NCBI RefSeq assembly: GCF_947487915.1
Contig: NZ_CANKYH010000002.1
Span: 1 to 64,000, forward strand
DNA from: an uncultured Serinicoccus sp.
GTDB lineage: Bacteria > Actinomycetota > Actinomycetes > Actinomycetales > Dermatophilaceae
Reading direction: 5' to 3'
Length of the DNA stretch: 64,000 bases
A program made the position numbers and the translations under genes. How positions within the stretch are numbered: the first letter of the stretch is position 1; every line of letters begins with the position of its first letter. Of the stretch, positions 52,633-61,910 are shown piece by piece. The notes below the pieces were generated by a model, which was not told the origin of the DNA, made no database searches, and was given only the letters and a program-made list of their open reading frames with translations.

Positions 52633-53514
52633 ATGTCCGGTACCGAGCTCGGCTGGTCGTCTCGCGGGCACGACTCGCTGATGGTGTCCGCCGTCCGGCG
52701 CTCGATCGTCGAACAGCTCCGGGCCCTGCCACCGCTGGCGGTGCCCGGCCGCCCCACCCGTGACACCGGACTCACGGCCGCCGAGCTCGGCCAGGAGCTG
52801 GGGCTGCACAGCTCGACCGTGCGCTTCCATCTCGACCAGCTCGTCGACGGCGGCCTGGTGGAGACCCACGTCGTGCGCAGCGGCGGTGCCGGCCGTCCAG
52901 CCAAGCGCTACGTCGCCTCGGCAGTAGAGCAGGTGGGACCGGAGCCGGCGATCGAGGGCCCCTACCAGGTCCTGGCGACTGTGCTGGCCAGCGCGCTGGA
53001 CCCCGCCAAGGGTGAGAGCCCCACCCCGGAAGAAGCAGGGGCGCTGTGGGTGCGCCAACGCCTGGGCGCCGACGGCGCCGAGCCGTTGGCCGAGCCCGCC
53101 CGCACCACGGGTGAGTGGGTGGGCAAGGTGGGGGCGGTGGTCGACCTGCTCCAGGAGTGGGGCTACACCCCCGACCTGGAGATGTCCGGCCGGCAGGGGG
53201 ACGTACGCATCACGCTACGTGACTGCCCCTTCCTCGACCTGGCCCGAGAGATTCCTGAGGTCGTCTGCGGCGTGCACCGGGGGCTGCTGAAGGGTGCCCT
53301 CGAGGTGGCCGGTGAGGCCAAGGCTGGCGTCAGCCTGCGTCCGTTCGTGGCCTCTGCCACCTGCCATGCGGTGCTGCTGCGCGACCGTACTCCGCCGGGC
53401 GAGCCCATCGAGCCCGGACCCGCGCGCTGGGAGGCCTCTGCGCGCGCCGTTCCGGCCGACGACCCCGCGACCCCGACCGACATCCCCGCCGACGCACCAG
53501 GAGACCCTGCATGA
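52633..53514 (+). CDS. Winged-helix regulator with a possible Fe-S cysteine set
   Basis: A 293-residue transcription factor. Residues about 12-90 form a winged helix (LTAAELGQELGLHSSTVRFH, then GGLVETHVVRSGGAGRPAKRY). The C-terminal half has three cysteines in a SufR-like spacing: DCPFLDLAREIPEVVCGVHRG and, about 35 residues on, ATCHAVLL. SufR-type cysteines hold an Fe-S cluster that senses redox state or NO. Its stop overlaps the narG start, so it is transcribed with the genes it presumably controls. The last 35 residues are a Pro/Ala/Asp tail. Confidence 0.8.
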   Translation: MSGTELGWSSRGHDSLMVSAVRRSIVEQLRALPPLAVPGRPTRDTGLTAAELGQELGLHSSTVRFHLDQLVDGGLVETHVVRSGGAGRPAKRYVASAVEQVGPEPAIEGPYQVLATVLASALDPAKGESPTPEEAGALWVRQRLGADGAEPLAEPARTTGEWVGKVGAVVDLLQEWGYTPDLEMSGRQGDVRITLRDCPFLDLAREIPEVVCGVHRGLLKGALEVAGEAKAGVSLRPFVASATCHAVLLRDRTPPGEPIEPGPARWEASARAVPADDPATPTDIPADAPGDPA

Positions 53515-56500
53515 GCGACACCACCTCTGCCCGCCTCGACGGCCCGCTCAGCGATGCCTTGGTCGGTACCCGCAGGTTCTTCACCCGGGGACGGGTCTCG
53601 GAGGATCGCCGGACACTGAGCCTGGAGGGCGGACGCAGCGGCGACTCCTTCTACCGTGACCGCTGGAGCCACGACAAGGTGGTTCGCTCCACGCACGGCG
53701 TCAACTGCACCGGTTCCTGCTCCTGGAAGGTCTACGTCAAGGACGGGATCATCACCTGGGAGGCCCAGCAGACCGACTACCCCTCGGCAGGCGCGGACCG
53801 TCCCGAGTACGAGCCGCGGGGCTGCCCCCGAGGGGCGGCCTTCTCCTGGTACACCTACAGCCCGACCCGGGTGCGCTACCCCTACGTGCGCGGCACCCTG
53901 CTGGAGATGTTCCGAGCCGCCCGTCAGCAGTACGGCGACCCGGTGCTGGCGTGGGCCTCGATCGTCCAGGACGAGGAGAAGGCACAGGCCTACAAGGCGG
54001 CGCGCGGCAAGGGCGGTCTGGTGCGGGCCACCTGGGAGGAGGTCGTGGACCTGGTTGCCGCTGCGCACGTCTACACCGTCAAGCGCTTCGGCCCGGACCG
54101 GATCGCCGGATTCTCCCCGATCCCGGCGATGTCGCCGGTGTCCTACGCCTCCGGCGCCCGCTTCCACGAGCTCATCGGCGCGCCGATGCTGTCCTTCTAC
54201 GACTGGTACGCCGACCTGCCCAATGCCTCGCCGCAGATGTTCGGCGACCAGACCGACGTCCCCGAGTCCGGCGACTGGTGGGACGCCGGGTACCTGATCA
54301 TGTGGGGCTCCAACGTCCCGCTCACTCGCACCCCCGACGCCCACTGGATGGTCGAGGCGCGCTACCGCGGCCAGAAGGTCATCGCGGTGGCGCCCGACTA
54401 CGCCGACAACGTCAAGTTCGCCGACGAGTGGGTCGCCTCTGCCCCCGGCACCGACGGTGCGCTCGCCTTGGGTATGGGGCACGTCGTCCTGCGTGAGTTC
54501 TTCGTGGACCGCCAGGTCGAGTTCTTCACCGACTACAACCAGCACTTCACCGACCTGCCCTACCTCGTGACCCTCGACCCGGTGGACGGCGACGAAGGAG
54601 CCTCGTTCACCGGAACAGAGGGAACGGGCGAGCGGAGTGAGCACGGAGCAGTTTTTCGTCCCGGCAAGTTCCTCGTCGCCGGCGACCTCGAGAACCACCC
54701 CGAGTCCGGCAGCGAGAACGCCATGTGGAAACCGGCGGTCCTCGACGGGGCGACCGGTGAGGTCGCGATCCCGAACGGCTCGATCGGCCACCGGTTCGGT
54801 GAGGAGGGCGAGGGCCGCTGGAACCTCGACCTGGGCGACATCCGCCCGGTGCTCTCGCTCTACAGCGACACCGGCGAGGCGGTCGAGGTGGCGCTGCCGC
54901 GCTTCGACAACCTTGAGGGCCAGCAGGTGCTGGAGCGTCGCGGCGTGCCGGTCCGCCGGGTCGGCGACCGGCTGGTCACCACGGTCCTGGACCTCATGCT
55001 CGCCCAGTACGGCGTGGGCCGCGACGGGCTGCCCGGTGTCTGGCCGTCCGGCTACGACGACCCATCGGCCCCCGCCACCCCCGCCTGGGCGGCCGAGATC
55101 ACCGGCGTCCCTGTCGAGCAGATCATCCGGATCGGCCGCGAGTGGGCGCAGAACGCGATCGACACCCAGGGTCGGGGCATGATCCTCATGGGCGCGGGCA
55201 TCAACCACTGGTACCACTCCGACCAGATCTACCGCGCCCTCCTGGTCCTGACCTCGATCACCGGCTGCCAGGGCCGCAACGGCGGTGGCTGGGCGCACTA
55301 CGTCGGCCAGGAGAAGGTCCGCCCGATCATGGGGTTCCAGCACCTCGCCTTCGCGCTGGACTGGGTGCGGCCGCCGCGCCACATGAACCAGACGTCTTAC
55401 TGGTACGTCCACACCAGCCAGTACCGCTACGACACCTTCGACGCCGACGCGGTCAACGGCTCGACCGGCGCCTTCACCGGGCGCTCCACCATGGACCTGC
55501 TCGCCCAGGCCGTCCGGCTGGGGTGGGTCCCGTCCTACCCGCAGTTCGACCGCAGCTCCCTGCAGGTGGCCGACGAGGCCGCCGAGGCCGGTATGGCCGC
55601 CGGTGAGTACGTGGCCAGCCAGCTCAAGGACGGCACGCTGCGGTTCGCGGTCGAGGACCCCGAGAACCCGGATAACTACCCGCGGATCCTCTCGCTGTGG
55701 CGGTCCAACCTCCTCGGCTCGTCCGCCAAGGGCAACGAGTACTTCCTCAAGCACCTGCTCGGCACCGACAACGCGGTGCGGGCGGTGGAGGCCTCACCGG
55801 AGCACCGGCCGCTGGACGTGGTCTGGCCCGAGCGGGCCGGTGAGGGCAAGCTCGACCTGCTGCTGACCCTCGACTTCCGGATGACCAGCTCGACGCTGTT
55901 CTCGGACGTCGTGCTGCCGGCCGCGACCTGGTACGAGAAGCACGACATCAACACCACGGATATGCACCCCTTCATCCACTCCTTCAACCCGGCCATCGCG
56001 CCGCCGTGGCAGGCCAAGAGCGACTGGGAGGCGTGGAAGGCGATCGCCAGGCGGTTCTCCGAGCTGGCGGTCGACCACCTGGGCACCCGCAAGGACGTGG
56101 TCACCAAGCCGCTGTGGCACGACACCCCCGAGGCGATGGCGACCGTGCACGGCCGGGTGCAGGACTGGCGCACCGGCGAGGTCGAGCCCGTGCCGGGCCG
56201 CACGATGCCGGTGGTCGCCGAGGTCGAGCGCGACTACACCGCCGTCTACGACAAGATGACCTCGATCGGCCCGCTGCTGGAGAAGGTCGGGATGCTGACC
56301 AAGGGGGTCAAGTACGAGGTCGGCCGCGAGGTCGACATCCTGCGCCAGCGCAACGGCACCGTCCACGGGGGCGTCGCCGACGGGCAGCCGAGGATCGAGA
56401 CCGACATCCAGGTCGCCGACGCGATCATGCACCTGTCCGGTGTCAGCAACGGCCACCTGGCGACGCAGGGTTTCCGGTTCCTGGAGAAGCGGACCGGCAC

Positions 56501-57275
56501 CCAGCTGCACGACCTCTCTGCGGAGCACGAGGGCAAGCAGATCACTTTTGCTGACACCCAGGCGGCGCCGGTGCCGGTCATCACCTCCCCGGAGTGGTCC
56601 GGCTCGGAGAGCGGTGGGCGGCGCTACGCACCGTTCACGATCAACATCGAGCGCTCCAAGCCGTTCCACACCCTGACCGGGCGACAGCACTTCTACCTCG
56701 ACCACGACTGGGTGCAGGGGATGGGGGAGTCGCTGCCGACCTACCGTCCGCCGCTGAACATGACCACGCTCTTCGGCGAGGACCCCGTCGGCCGGCAGAG
56801 CGAGCACGAGGGCGCGGTCGCGGTCGCGGTCCGCTACCTCACTCCGCACAGCAAGTGGTCGATCCACAGCGAGTACCAGGACAACCTGTTCATGCTCTCG
56901 CTCTCCCGGGGCGGCCAGACGATCTGGATGTCCGACGTGGACGCCGCCAAGATCGGGGTGCGCGACAACGACTGGATCGAGGCGGTCAACCGCAACGGCG
57001 TCGTCGCCTGCCGGGCTGTCGTCAGCCACCGGATGCCCGAGGGCACGGTCTTCATGCACCACGCCCAGGACCGGCTCATCGACGTCCCGCTGACCGAGAC
57101 CGACGGCAAGCGGGGCGGCATCCACAACAGCCTCACGCGGATCCTGCTCAAGCCGAGCCACATGGTCGGCGGCTACGCCCAGTTCTCCTACTTCTTCAAC
57201 TACATCGGGCCGATCGGCAGCAACCGTGACGAGGTCACGGTGATCCGCCGGCGCACCGCCCCGGTGACCTACTGA
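53511..57275 (+). CDS. narG: Respiratory nitrate reductase alpha subunit
   Basis: A 1254-residue molybdenum enzyme reducing nitrate to nitrite on the cytoplasmic side. The His-type Fe-S ligand set is in HGVNCTGSCSW (His62, Cys66, Cys70). The Mo-ligand Asp lies in LSFYDWYADLPNASPQMF at about residue 230. Other family blocks include GAGINHWYHSDQIYR and GGWAHYVGQEK. No Tat signal is present, as in NarG. A Gly/Thr/Glu-rich stretch at about residues 362-382 has no counterpart in the E. coli protein and looks inserted. ATG 53511 overlaps the regulator stop, with AGGAG eight bases before. Confidence 0.97.
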   Translation: MSDTTSARLDGPLSDALVGTRRFFTRGRVSEDRRTLSLEGGRSGDSFYRDRWSHDKVVRSTHGVNCTGSCSWKVYVKDGIITWEAQQTDYPSAGADRPEYEPRGCPRGAAFSWYTYSPTRVRYPYVRGTLLEMFRAARQQYGDPVLAWASIVQDEEKAQAYKAARGKGGLVRATWEEVVDLVAAAHVYTVKRFGPDRIAGFSPIPAMSPVSYASGARFHELIGAPMLSFYDWYADLPNASPQMFGDQTDVPESGDWWDAGYLIMWGSNVPLTRTPDAHWMVEARYRGQKVIAVAPDYADNVKFADEWVASAPGTDGALALGMGHVVLREFFVDRQVEFFTDYNQHFTDLPYLVTLDPVDGDEGASFTGTEGTGERSEHGAVFRPGKFLVAGDLENHPESGSENAMWKPAVLDGATGEVAIPNGSIGHRFGEEGEGRWNLDLGDIRPVLSLYSDTGEAVEVALPRFDNLEGQQVLERRGVPVRRVGDRLVTTVLDLMLAQYGVGRDGLPGVWPSGYDDPSAPATPAWAAEITGVPVEQIIRIGREWAQNAIDTQGRGMILMGAGINHWYHSDQIYRALLVLTSITGCQGRNGGGWAHYVGQEKVRPIMGFQHLAFALDWVRPPRHMNQTSYWYVHTSQYRYDTFDADAVNGSTGAFTGRSTMDLLAQAVRLGWVPSYPQFDRSSLQVADEAAEAGMAAGEYVASQLKDGTLRFAVEDPENPDNYPRILSLWRSNLLGSSAKGNEYFLKHLLGTDNAVRAVEASPEHRPLDVVWPERAGEGKLDLLLTLDFRMTSSTLFSDVVLPAATWYEKHDINTTDMHPFIHSFNPAIAPPWQAKSDWEAWKAIARRFSELAVDHLGTRKDVVTKPLWHDTPEAMATVHGRVQDWRTGEVEPVPGRTMPVVAEVERDYTAVYDKMTSIGPLLEKVGMLTKGVKYEVGREVDILRQRNGTVHGGVADGQPRIETDIQVADAIMHLSGVSNGHLATQGFRFLEKRTGTQLHDLSAEHEGKQITFADTQAAPVPVITSPEWSGSESGGRRYAPFTINIERSKPFHTLTGRQHFYLDHDWVQGMGESLPTYRPPLNMTTLFGEDPVGRQSEHEGAVAVAVRYLTPHSKWSIHSEYQDNLFMLSLSRGGQTIWMSDVDAAKIGVRDNDWIEAVNRNGVVACRAVVSHRMPEGTVFMHHAQDRLIDVPLTETDGKRGGIHNSLTRILLKPSHMVGGYAQFSYFFNYIGPIGSNRDEVTVIRRRTAPVTY

Positions 57276-57318
57276 ACCGCCCGACGCACGACAGACCGAC
57301 CTGAGGAAGAGAGAGAAC

Positions 57319-59097
57319 ATGCGCGTCATGGCACAGATGGCCATGGTCATGAACCTGGACAAGTGCATCGGGTGCCACACCTGCTCGGTCACCTGCAAGC
57401 AGGCGTGGACCAACCGGCAGGGCACGGAGTACGTCTGGTTCAACAACGTGGAGACCCGGCCCGGGCTCGGTTACCCGCGCGGCTATGAGGACCAGGAGGT
57501 GTGGAAGGGCGGTTGGGAGGTCACCGCGAACGGCCGGCTGAGGCTCAAGGCCGGCGGCCGGCTCACGAAGCTGCTGAACATCTTCTCCAACCCCAAGATG
57601 CCGAGCATCAACGACTACTACGAGCCGTGGACCTACGACTACGAGACGCTGCTCAACGCCCCGGCGCAGGACACCTTCCCCGTCGCGCGGCCCACGTCGC
57701 TGATCTCGGGCAAGCACATCAACATCGCCTGGTCGGCCAACTGGGACGACGACCTCGGCGGCTCCACCGAGCACGCGGCCATGGACCCGATGCTCAAAGG
57801 CATCGAGGACAAGGTGAAGTTCGAGTTCGAGCAGACCTTCATGTTCTACCTGCCGCGGATCTGCGAGCACTGCCTCAACCCCAGCTGCGCGGCCTCCTGC
57901 CCCTCCGGCGCGATCTACAAGCGCGAGGAGGACGGCATCGTGCTGGTCGACCAGGACAAGTGCCGCGGCTGGCGGATGTGCGTCACCGGCTGCCCCTACA
58001 AGAAGGTCTACTTCAACCACAAGACCGGCAAGGCCGAGAAATGCACCTTCTGCTACCCGCGCGTCGAGGTCGGCATCCCGACCGTGTGCGCCGAGACCTG
58101 CGTGGGCCGGCTGCGCTACATCGGCCTCATGCTCTACGACGCGGACAGGGTGCTCGAGGCGGCTGCGGTCGAGGACGAGCACGACCTCTACGAGGCCCAG
58201 CGCAGCGTCTTCCTCGACCCCCGCGACCCGGCGGTCGAGCGCGAGGCGGAGCGGGCGGGCATCCCCGGTGACTGGATCGAGGCGGCCAAGCGCTCGCCCG
58301 TCCTCAAGCTCATCACCGACTACAAGGTCGCCCTGCCGTTGCACCCGGAGTACCGCACGATGCCGATGGTCTGGTACATCCCGCCGCTGTCGCCGGTCGT
58401 CGACGTCATCAAGGACACCGGCTACGACGCCGAGGACAAGGACAACCTCTTCGCGGCGATCGACGCCCTGCGCATCCCGGTGGAGTACCTCGCCAACCTC
58501 TTCACCGCCGGCGACACCCGGCCGGTCGAGGCGGTGCTGCGCCGCCTCGCCGCCATGCGGTCCTACATGCGCGACATCAACCTGGGTCGCGACCCCCAGG
58601 CGCACATCGCCGAGGCCGTCGGTATGGAGGAGGAGGAGATGTATGAGATGTTCCGTCTCCTCGCGATCGCCAAGTACGGCGACCGCTACGTCATCCCGAC
58701 TGCGCACGGGGAGCAGGCGCACGCCCTGGAGGAGCTGGCCACGGACTGCCCGGTGACCTCTTTCGACGACGAGCTGCTCGACTCCTCCGGCCCGTTCGGG
58801 GAGGGTTCGGGCCGCGGCGCCGTCACCCCGGTCGCGGTGGAGAACCTCATGATGCTGCAGGAGCGCGCCGGCGCCGACACCCTCGTCTCCGGCGGTGCCA
58901 AGCGCGGGCGCGTCAACCTGCTCAACTGGGACGGCCGCGGCATGCCCGAGGGCCTCTTCCCCCAGCGCGAGGAGGGCGTGGAGGTCTCGGCGGGTGGCGG
59001 CACCTCGCAGCAGCCCATGGACGACCGGTCGCTGCTGGATGGTGGCCAGGCCCGGCCGGACAACGTGGCCGGCGCCGACGGAGGGCCGCAGCGATGA
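57319..59097 (+). CDS. narH: Respiratory nitrate reductase beta subunit
   Basis: A 592-residue iron-sulfur subunit that passes electrons from NarI to NarG. Four cluster sites are visible: CIGCHTCSVTCKQ near the N-terminus, CEHCLNPSCAASCP, CRGWRMCVTGCPYKK (Trp in place of one Cys, as needed for the 3Fe-4S cluster) and CTFCYPRVEVGIPTVCAETC. The C-terminal about 70 residues are a variable hydrophilic extension beyond the typical end. The start has GGAAGAG-type bases upstream, 43 bp after narG. Its stop overlaps narJ. Confidence 0.97.
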   Translation: MRVMAQMAMVMNLDKCIGCHTCSVTCKQAWTNRQGTEYVWFNNVETRPGLGYPRGYEDQEVWKGGWEVTANGRLRLKAGGRLTKLLNIFSNPKMPSINDYYEPWTYDYETLLNAPAQDTFPVARPTSLISGKHINIAWSANWDDDLGGSTEHAAMDPMLKGIEDKVKFEFEQTFMFYLPRICEHCLNPSCAASCPSGAIYKREEDGIVLVDQDKCRGWRMCVTGCPYKKVYFNHKTGKAEKCTFCYPRVEVGIPTVCAETCVGRLRYIGLMLYDADRVLEAAAVEDEHDLYEAQRSVFLDPRDPAVEREAERAGIPGDWIEAAKRSPVLKLITDYKVALPLHPEYRTMPMVWYIPPLSPVVDVIKDTGYDAEDKDNLFAAIDALRIPVEYLANLFTAGDTRPVEAVLRRLAAMRSYMRDINLGRDPQAHIAEAVGMEEEEMYEMFRLLAIAKYGDRYVIPTAHGEQAHALEELATDCPVTSFDDELLDSSGPFGEGSGRGAVTPVAVENLMMLQERAGADTLVSGGAKRGRVNLLNWDGRGMPEGLFPQREEGVEVSAGGGTSQQPMDDRSLLDGGQARPDNVAGADGGPQR

Positions 59098-59855
59098 TGC
59101 CCTGGCGGCGCCACCGGCGGACCAGCCCCCGGTTCGACGCGCGCGCCCAGGCCGATACCTGGCAGCTGTGCTCGTTGCTGCTGGACTACCCGGGGGAGGA
59201 CCTGCCCGGGCGTCTGACCGTGCTGCGGGAGGTCGTCGCTGGGCTCCCGCGGGCGGCGGGCGAGCCGCTGGGCCGGTTCCTCGACCACGCGGAGGCCGTC
59301 GGCCTACCGGAGCTGCAGCGCGACTACGTCGACACCTTCGACGTGACCCGCAAGTGCGCGCTGCACCTGACCTACTTCCTGCACGGGGACACCCGCAACC
59401 GGGGCGTGGCGCTGGTGCAGTTCAAGCAGCTCTACCGCCAGCACGGGGTCGAGCTCGACGATGCGGACAGCGAGCTTCCTGACTACCTTCCCGTCGTCCT
59501 GGAGTTCGGTGCCACGGTCGCGCCAGAGACAGCGTGGAAGGTGCTCAACGACCACCGGGTGGGCGTCGAGCTGCTGCGCCGCGCGCTGGACCGCCGTGGC
59601 TCGCCGTGGCTCGATGTCGTCGGCGCGGTGCGTGCCACCCTGCCCGCGCTCGACGGCGACGACGAGCAGGCGCTCGCCCGGCTCATCGCGCAGGGCCCGC
59701 CGCAGGAGACCGTCGGGATCGATGACGCTCCCTACGCGATGGACCCCGCCCTCGACGTTCTTCGCACGCCCCCGACCGATGGGTGCGCGCCCGCCGGCGG
59801 CGCGCCGCATACCCAGTCCCTCGGACCGACCATCCCCGTAGGAGCCCCTCGATGA
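59094..59855 (+). CDS. narJ: Nitrate reductase assembly chaperone
   Basis: A 253-residue chaperone that binds apo-NarGH so that the molybdenum cofactor and Fe-S clusters can be inserted before membrane attachment. The family core DYVDTFDVTRKCALHLTYFL, then GDTRNRG and LPDYLPVVLEF, is intact. The C-terminal 40 residues (DGCAPAGGAPHT and beyond) are disordered-looking. It overlaps narH upstream and narI downstream by four bases each. Confidence 0.94.
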   Translation: MMPWRRHRRTSPRFDARAQADTWQLCSLLLDYPGEDLPGRLTVLREVVAGLPRAAGEPLGRFLDHAEAVGLPELQRDYVDTFDVTRKCALHLTYFLHGDTRNRGVALVQFKQLYRQHGVELDDADSELPDYLPVVLEFGATVAPETAWKVLNDHRVGVELLRRALDRRGSPWLDVVGAVRATLPALDGDDEQALARLIAQGPPQETVGIDDAPYAMDPALDVLRTPPTDGCAPAGGAPHTQSLGPTIPVGAPR

Positions 59856-60598
59856 GCACCTTCCTCTGGGTGATCTTCCCTTACATCTGTCTGGCGACCT
59901 TCGTCGTGGGTCACTTCTGGCGCTACCGCTACGACAAGTTCGGGTGGACCACCCGCAGCTCCCAGCTCTACGAGGACAGGCTGCTGCGCATCGGCAGCCC
60001 GCTGTTCCACTTCGGCATCCTCTTCGTGGCCGTCGGGCACTTCATGGGGCTGATGGTGCCGCAGAGCTGGACCGAGCGGGCCGGGATGAGCCAGGAGCTC
60101 TACCACGTCGTGGCGCTGCTCGGCGGGCTGCCGGCGGGCATCGCCTGCCTCGTCGGCCTGGCCATCCTGGTCTATCGGCGACGTACGGTCGGGCCGGTCT
60201 TCCGCGCGACGACGGTCAACGACAAAGTGATGTATGCCGTGCTCGCCGTGGTCATCGTGCTCGGCATGTGGAACACCATCGCGGGCACCCTGCTCAACTT
60301 GGGCATCGCGGGCGACCACTACAACTACCGCGACGGTGTCTCGCCGTGGTTCCGTCAGATCTTCTGGTTCCAGCCCGACGCCTCGCTCATGGAGGGCGCA
60401 CCCATCGGCTTCCAGCTGCACGCCCTGCTGGCCTTCCTGCTCTTCGCGATGTGGCCGTTCACCCGCCTGGTGCACGTCTTCTCCGCGCCGATCGGCTACG
60501 TCACCCGGCCCTACATCGTCTACCGCAGCCGCGACGAGCGGCCTGGGACGGCGACCGGAACCCGCGCGCAGAAGCGCGGCTGGGAGCGGGTCCAATGA
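59852..60598 (+). CDS. narI: Respiratory nitrate reductase gamma subunit (cytochrome b)
   Basis: A 248-residue membrane subunit with five helices that takes electrons from quinol. Candidate heme-b histidines lie in FVVGHFWRYRYDKFGW, SPLFHFGILFVAVGHFMGL and FQLHALLAFLLFAMWPFTRLVHVF in pattern. It anchors NarGH to the inner face of the membrane. The ATG overlaps the narJ stop, and its stop overlaps the next gene. Confidence 0.96.
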   Translation: MSTFLWVIFPYICLATFVVGHFWRYRYDKFGWTTRSSQLYEDRLLRIGSPLFHFGILFVAVGHFMGLMVPQSWTERAGMSQELYHVVALLGGLPAGIACLVGLAILVYRRRTVGPVFRATTVNDKVMYAVLAVVIVLGMWNTIAGTLLNLGIAGDHYNYRDGVSPWFRQIFWFQPDASLMEGAPIGFQLHALLAFLLFAMWPFTRLVHVFSAPIGYVTRPYIVYRSRDERPGTATGTRAQKRGWERVQ

Positions 60599-60978
60599 AC
60601 GAGCACCCCGTGCTCGACGACCCCGATCAGTCCCGCGCCCAGGACCCCTCGTCGGTCGTCGACCTGCGCGCCGCGGGTGAGGCGCTTCTGGAAGAAGCCC
60701 GCTCCACCGGTCGCGGCCGAGCGGTGCGGGCGGTCGTGCGCCAGCCCGGCCAGAGCCTCGTCCTGCTCGGCCTGCCCGCCGGTGGCGGTCTGCCCGAGCA
60801 CGACGCGCCCGGTCCGGCCTCCCTGCTCTGCCTCTCCGGCCGGGTAGTCCTCTCCAGCAACGGGACGTCGTGGGCCCTGCCCACCGGCACAGCGCGCGTC
60901 ATACCCACTTCGCGCCACGACGTCACCGCCGCCGTGGACAGCGTCTGCCTCCTCACGCTCTCGCTGCCGGACTCCTGA
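60595..60978 (+). CDS. Small cupin-like protein in the nar operon
   Basis: A 127-residue protein with no membrane segment. GQSLVLLGLPAGGGLPEHDAP, then LLCLSGRVVLSS and a closing LLTLSLPDS, fits a small cupin barrel; only one clear metal-site His (PEHDAP) is seen. I do not know its function. It overlaps the narI stop and is followed two bases later by mobA, so it is part of the nar-cofactor operon; a role in sensing or cofactor handling is possible. Confidence 0.6.
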   Translation: MNEHPVLDDPDQSRAQDPSSVVDLRAAGEALLEEARSTGRGRAVRAVVRQPGQSLVLLGLPAGGGLPEHDAPGPASLLCLSGRVVLSSNGTSWALPTGTARVIPTSRHDVTAAVDSVCLLTLSLPDS

Positions 60979-60980
60979 CC

Positions 60981-61661
60981 GTGCCCGGACAGGTCGTGGA
61001 CCTCCTGGTCCTGGCCGGCGGCCGCGGAACGCGGCTCGGGGGCCGGGACAAGGCGGCGCTGGAGGTGGGCGGCCGGTCGCTGCTGGCACGGGTGCTCGAC
61101 GCCCAGCCGCTGCTCGGGGGCGGGGTGGTGGTCGTGGGCGACACTCCTGTGCCAGCGGGTGTGCTCCGGACGGTGGAGGAGCCCCCCGACGGGGGCCCGG
61201 TCGCCGGCATCGCCGCGGGACTGGCGGCGCTGCGCGGCGGCGCCGAGGGCGACGCGGGCGTCCACGGCCCGAGCGGAGGACAGGCCGGTGCCCGGTCAGC
61301 CGACTGGGTGGCAGTCGTCGCGGTCGACCAGCCCGGTGCCGCGGTCGCGCTGGCCGCGCTGCGCGCCTCGGTGGACGTCGCGGCGGAGCACGTCGACGCT
61401 GTCGGTCACCAGGACGCTCAGGGTTACCGGCAGTGGCTGCTGGCCGTCTACCGCCGGGTCTCGCTGGAGAGGGCGTTGGGCCAGCTGGGGCAGGTACGCG
61501 ACCTCTCGGTCCGCCGTCTCGTCGCCGACCTGCGCTGGCAGGACGAGGAGTCCGGGCGGGAGTACCTCGGGGACGTGGACACCTGGGCCGACGCCCGGGA
61601 CTGGGAACATCGCCTGCAGGGTGGGCCGATGACGACGGACGAACCGCAAACGAAGGGATAG
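60981..61661 (+). CDS. mobA: Molybdenum cofactor guanylyltransferase (MobA-like)
   Basis: A 226-residue nucleotidyltransferase that would attach GMP to molybdopterin to make the bis-MGD cofactor NarG needs. The GTP-binding signature LVLAGGRGTRLGGRDKAAL is at the N-terminus, and EEPPDGGPVAGIAAGLAAL follows. The usual metal-binding Asp is in VAVDQPGA (VDQP where many have CDMP). The C-terminal half is less typical, and there is a Gly-rich insertion (about residues 88-112). The GTG at 60981 follows the cupin-like gene by two bases. Confidence 0.85.
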   Translation: MPGQVVDLLVLAGGRGTRLGGRDKAALEVGGRSLLARVLDAQPLLGGGVVVVGDTPVPAGVLRTVEEPPDGGPVAGIAAGLAALRGGAEGDAGVHGPSGGQAGARSADWVAVVAVDQPGAAVALAALRASVDVAAEHVDAVGHQDAQGYRQWLLAVYRRVSLERALGQLGQVRDLSVRRLVADLRWQDEESGREYLGDVDTWADARDWEHRLQGGPMTTDEPQTKG

Positions 61662-61904
61662 ATGGTGGCGACCGTGAGGTACTTCGCCGCTGCGGCTGAA
61701 GCGGCCGGCACCCAGAGCGAGCAGGTGCCCGCCGAAGACCTAGGCAGCCTGCTCGACCAGCTCGCCGAGCTGCATGGCGCCGGGCTCGGCCGCGTGCTCT
61801 CGCGCAGCACGGTGCTGATCGAAGGCCGCTACGTCAGCGACCGATCGCTTCGCCTGGGCCAGGACGCCGTCCTGGACGTGCTGCCGCCCTTCGCCGGCGG
61901 CTGA
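61662..61904 (+). CDS. moaD: Molybdopterin synthase sulfur-carrier subunit
   Basis: An 80-residue ubiquitin-fold protein ending in the obligatory Gly-Gly (PPFAGG), which is thiocarboxylated to deliver sulfur to precursor Z. It begins VRYFAAAAEAAG, typical of actinobacterial MoaD. It starts right after the mobA stop. The partner subunit MoaE is not in the window. Confidence 0.9.
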   Translation: MVATVRYFAAAAEAAGTQSEQVPAEDLGSLLDQLAELHGAGLGRVLSRSTVLIEGRYVSDRSLRLGQDAVLDVLPPFAGG

Positions 61905-61910
61905 CGGACC

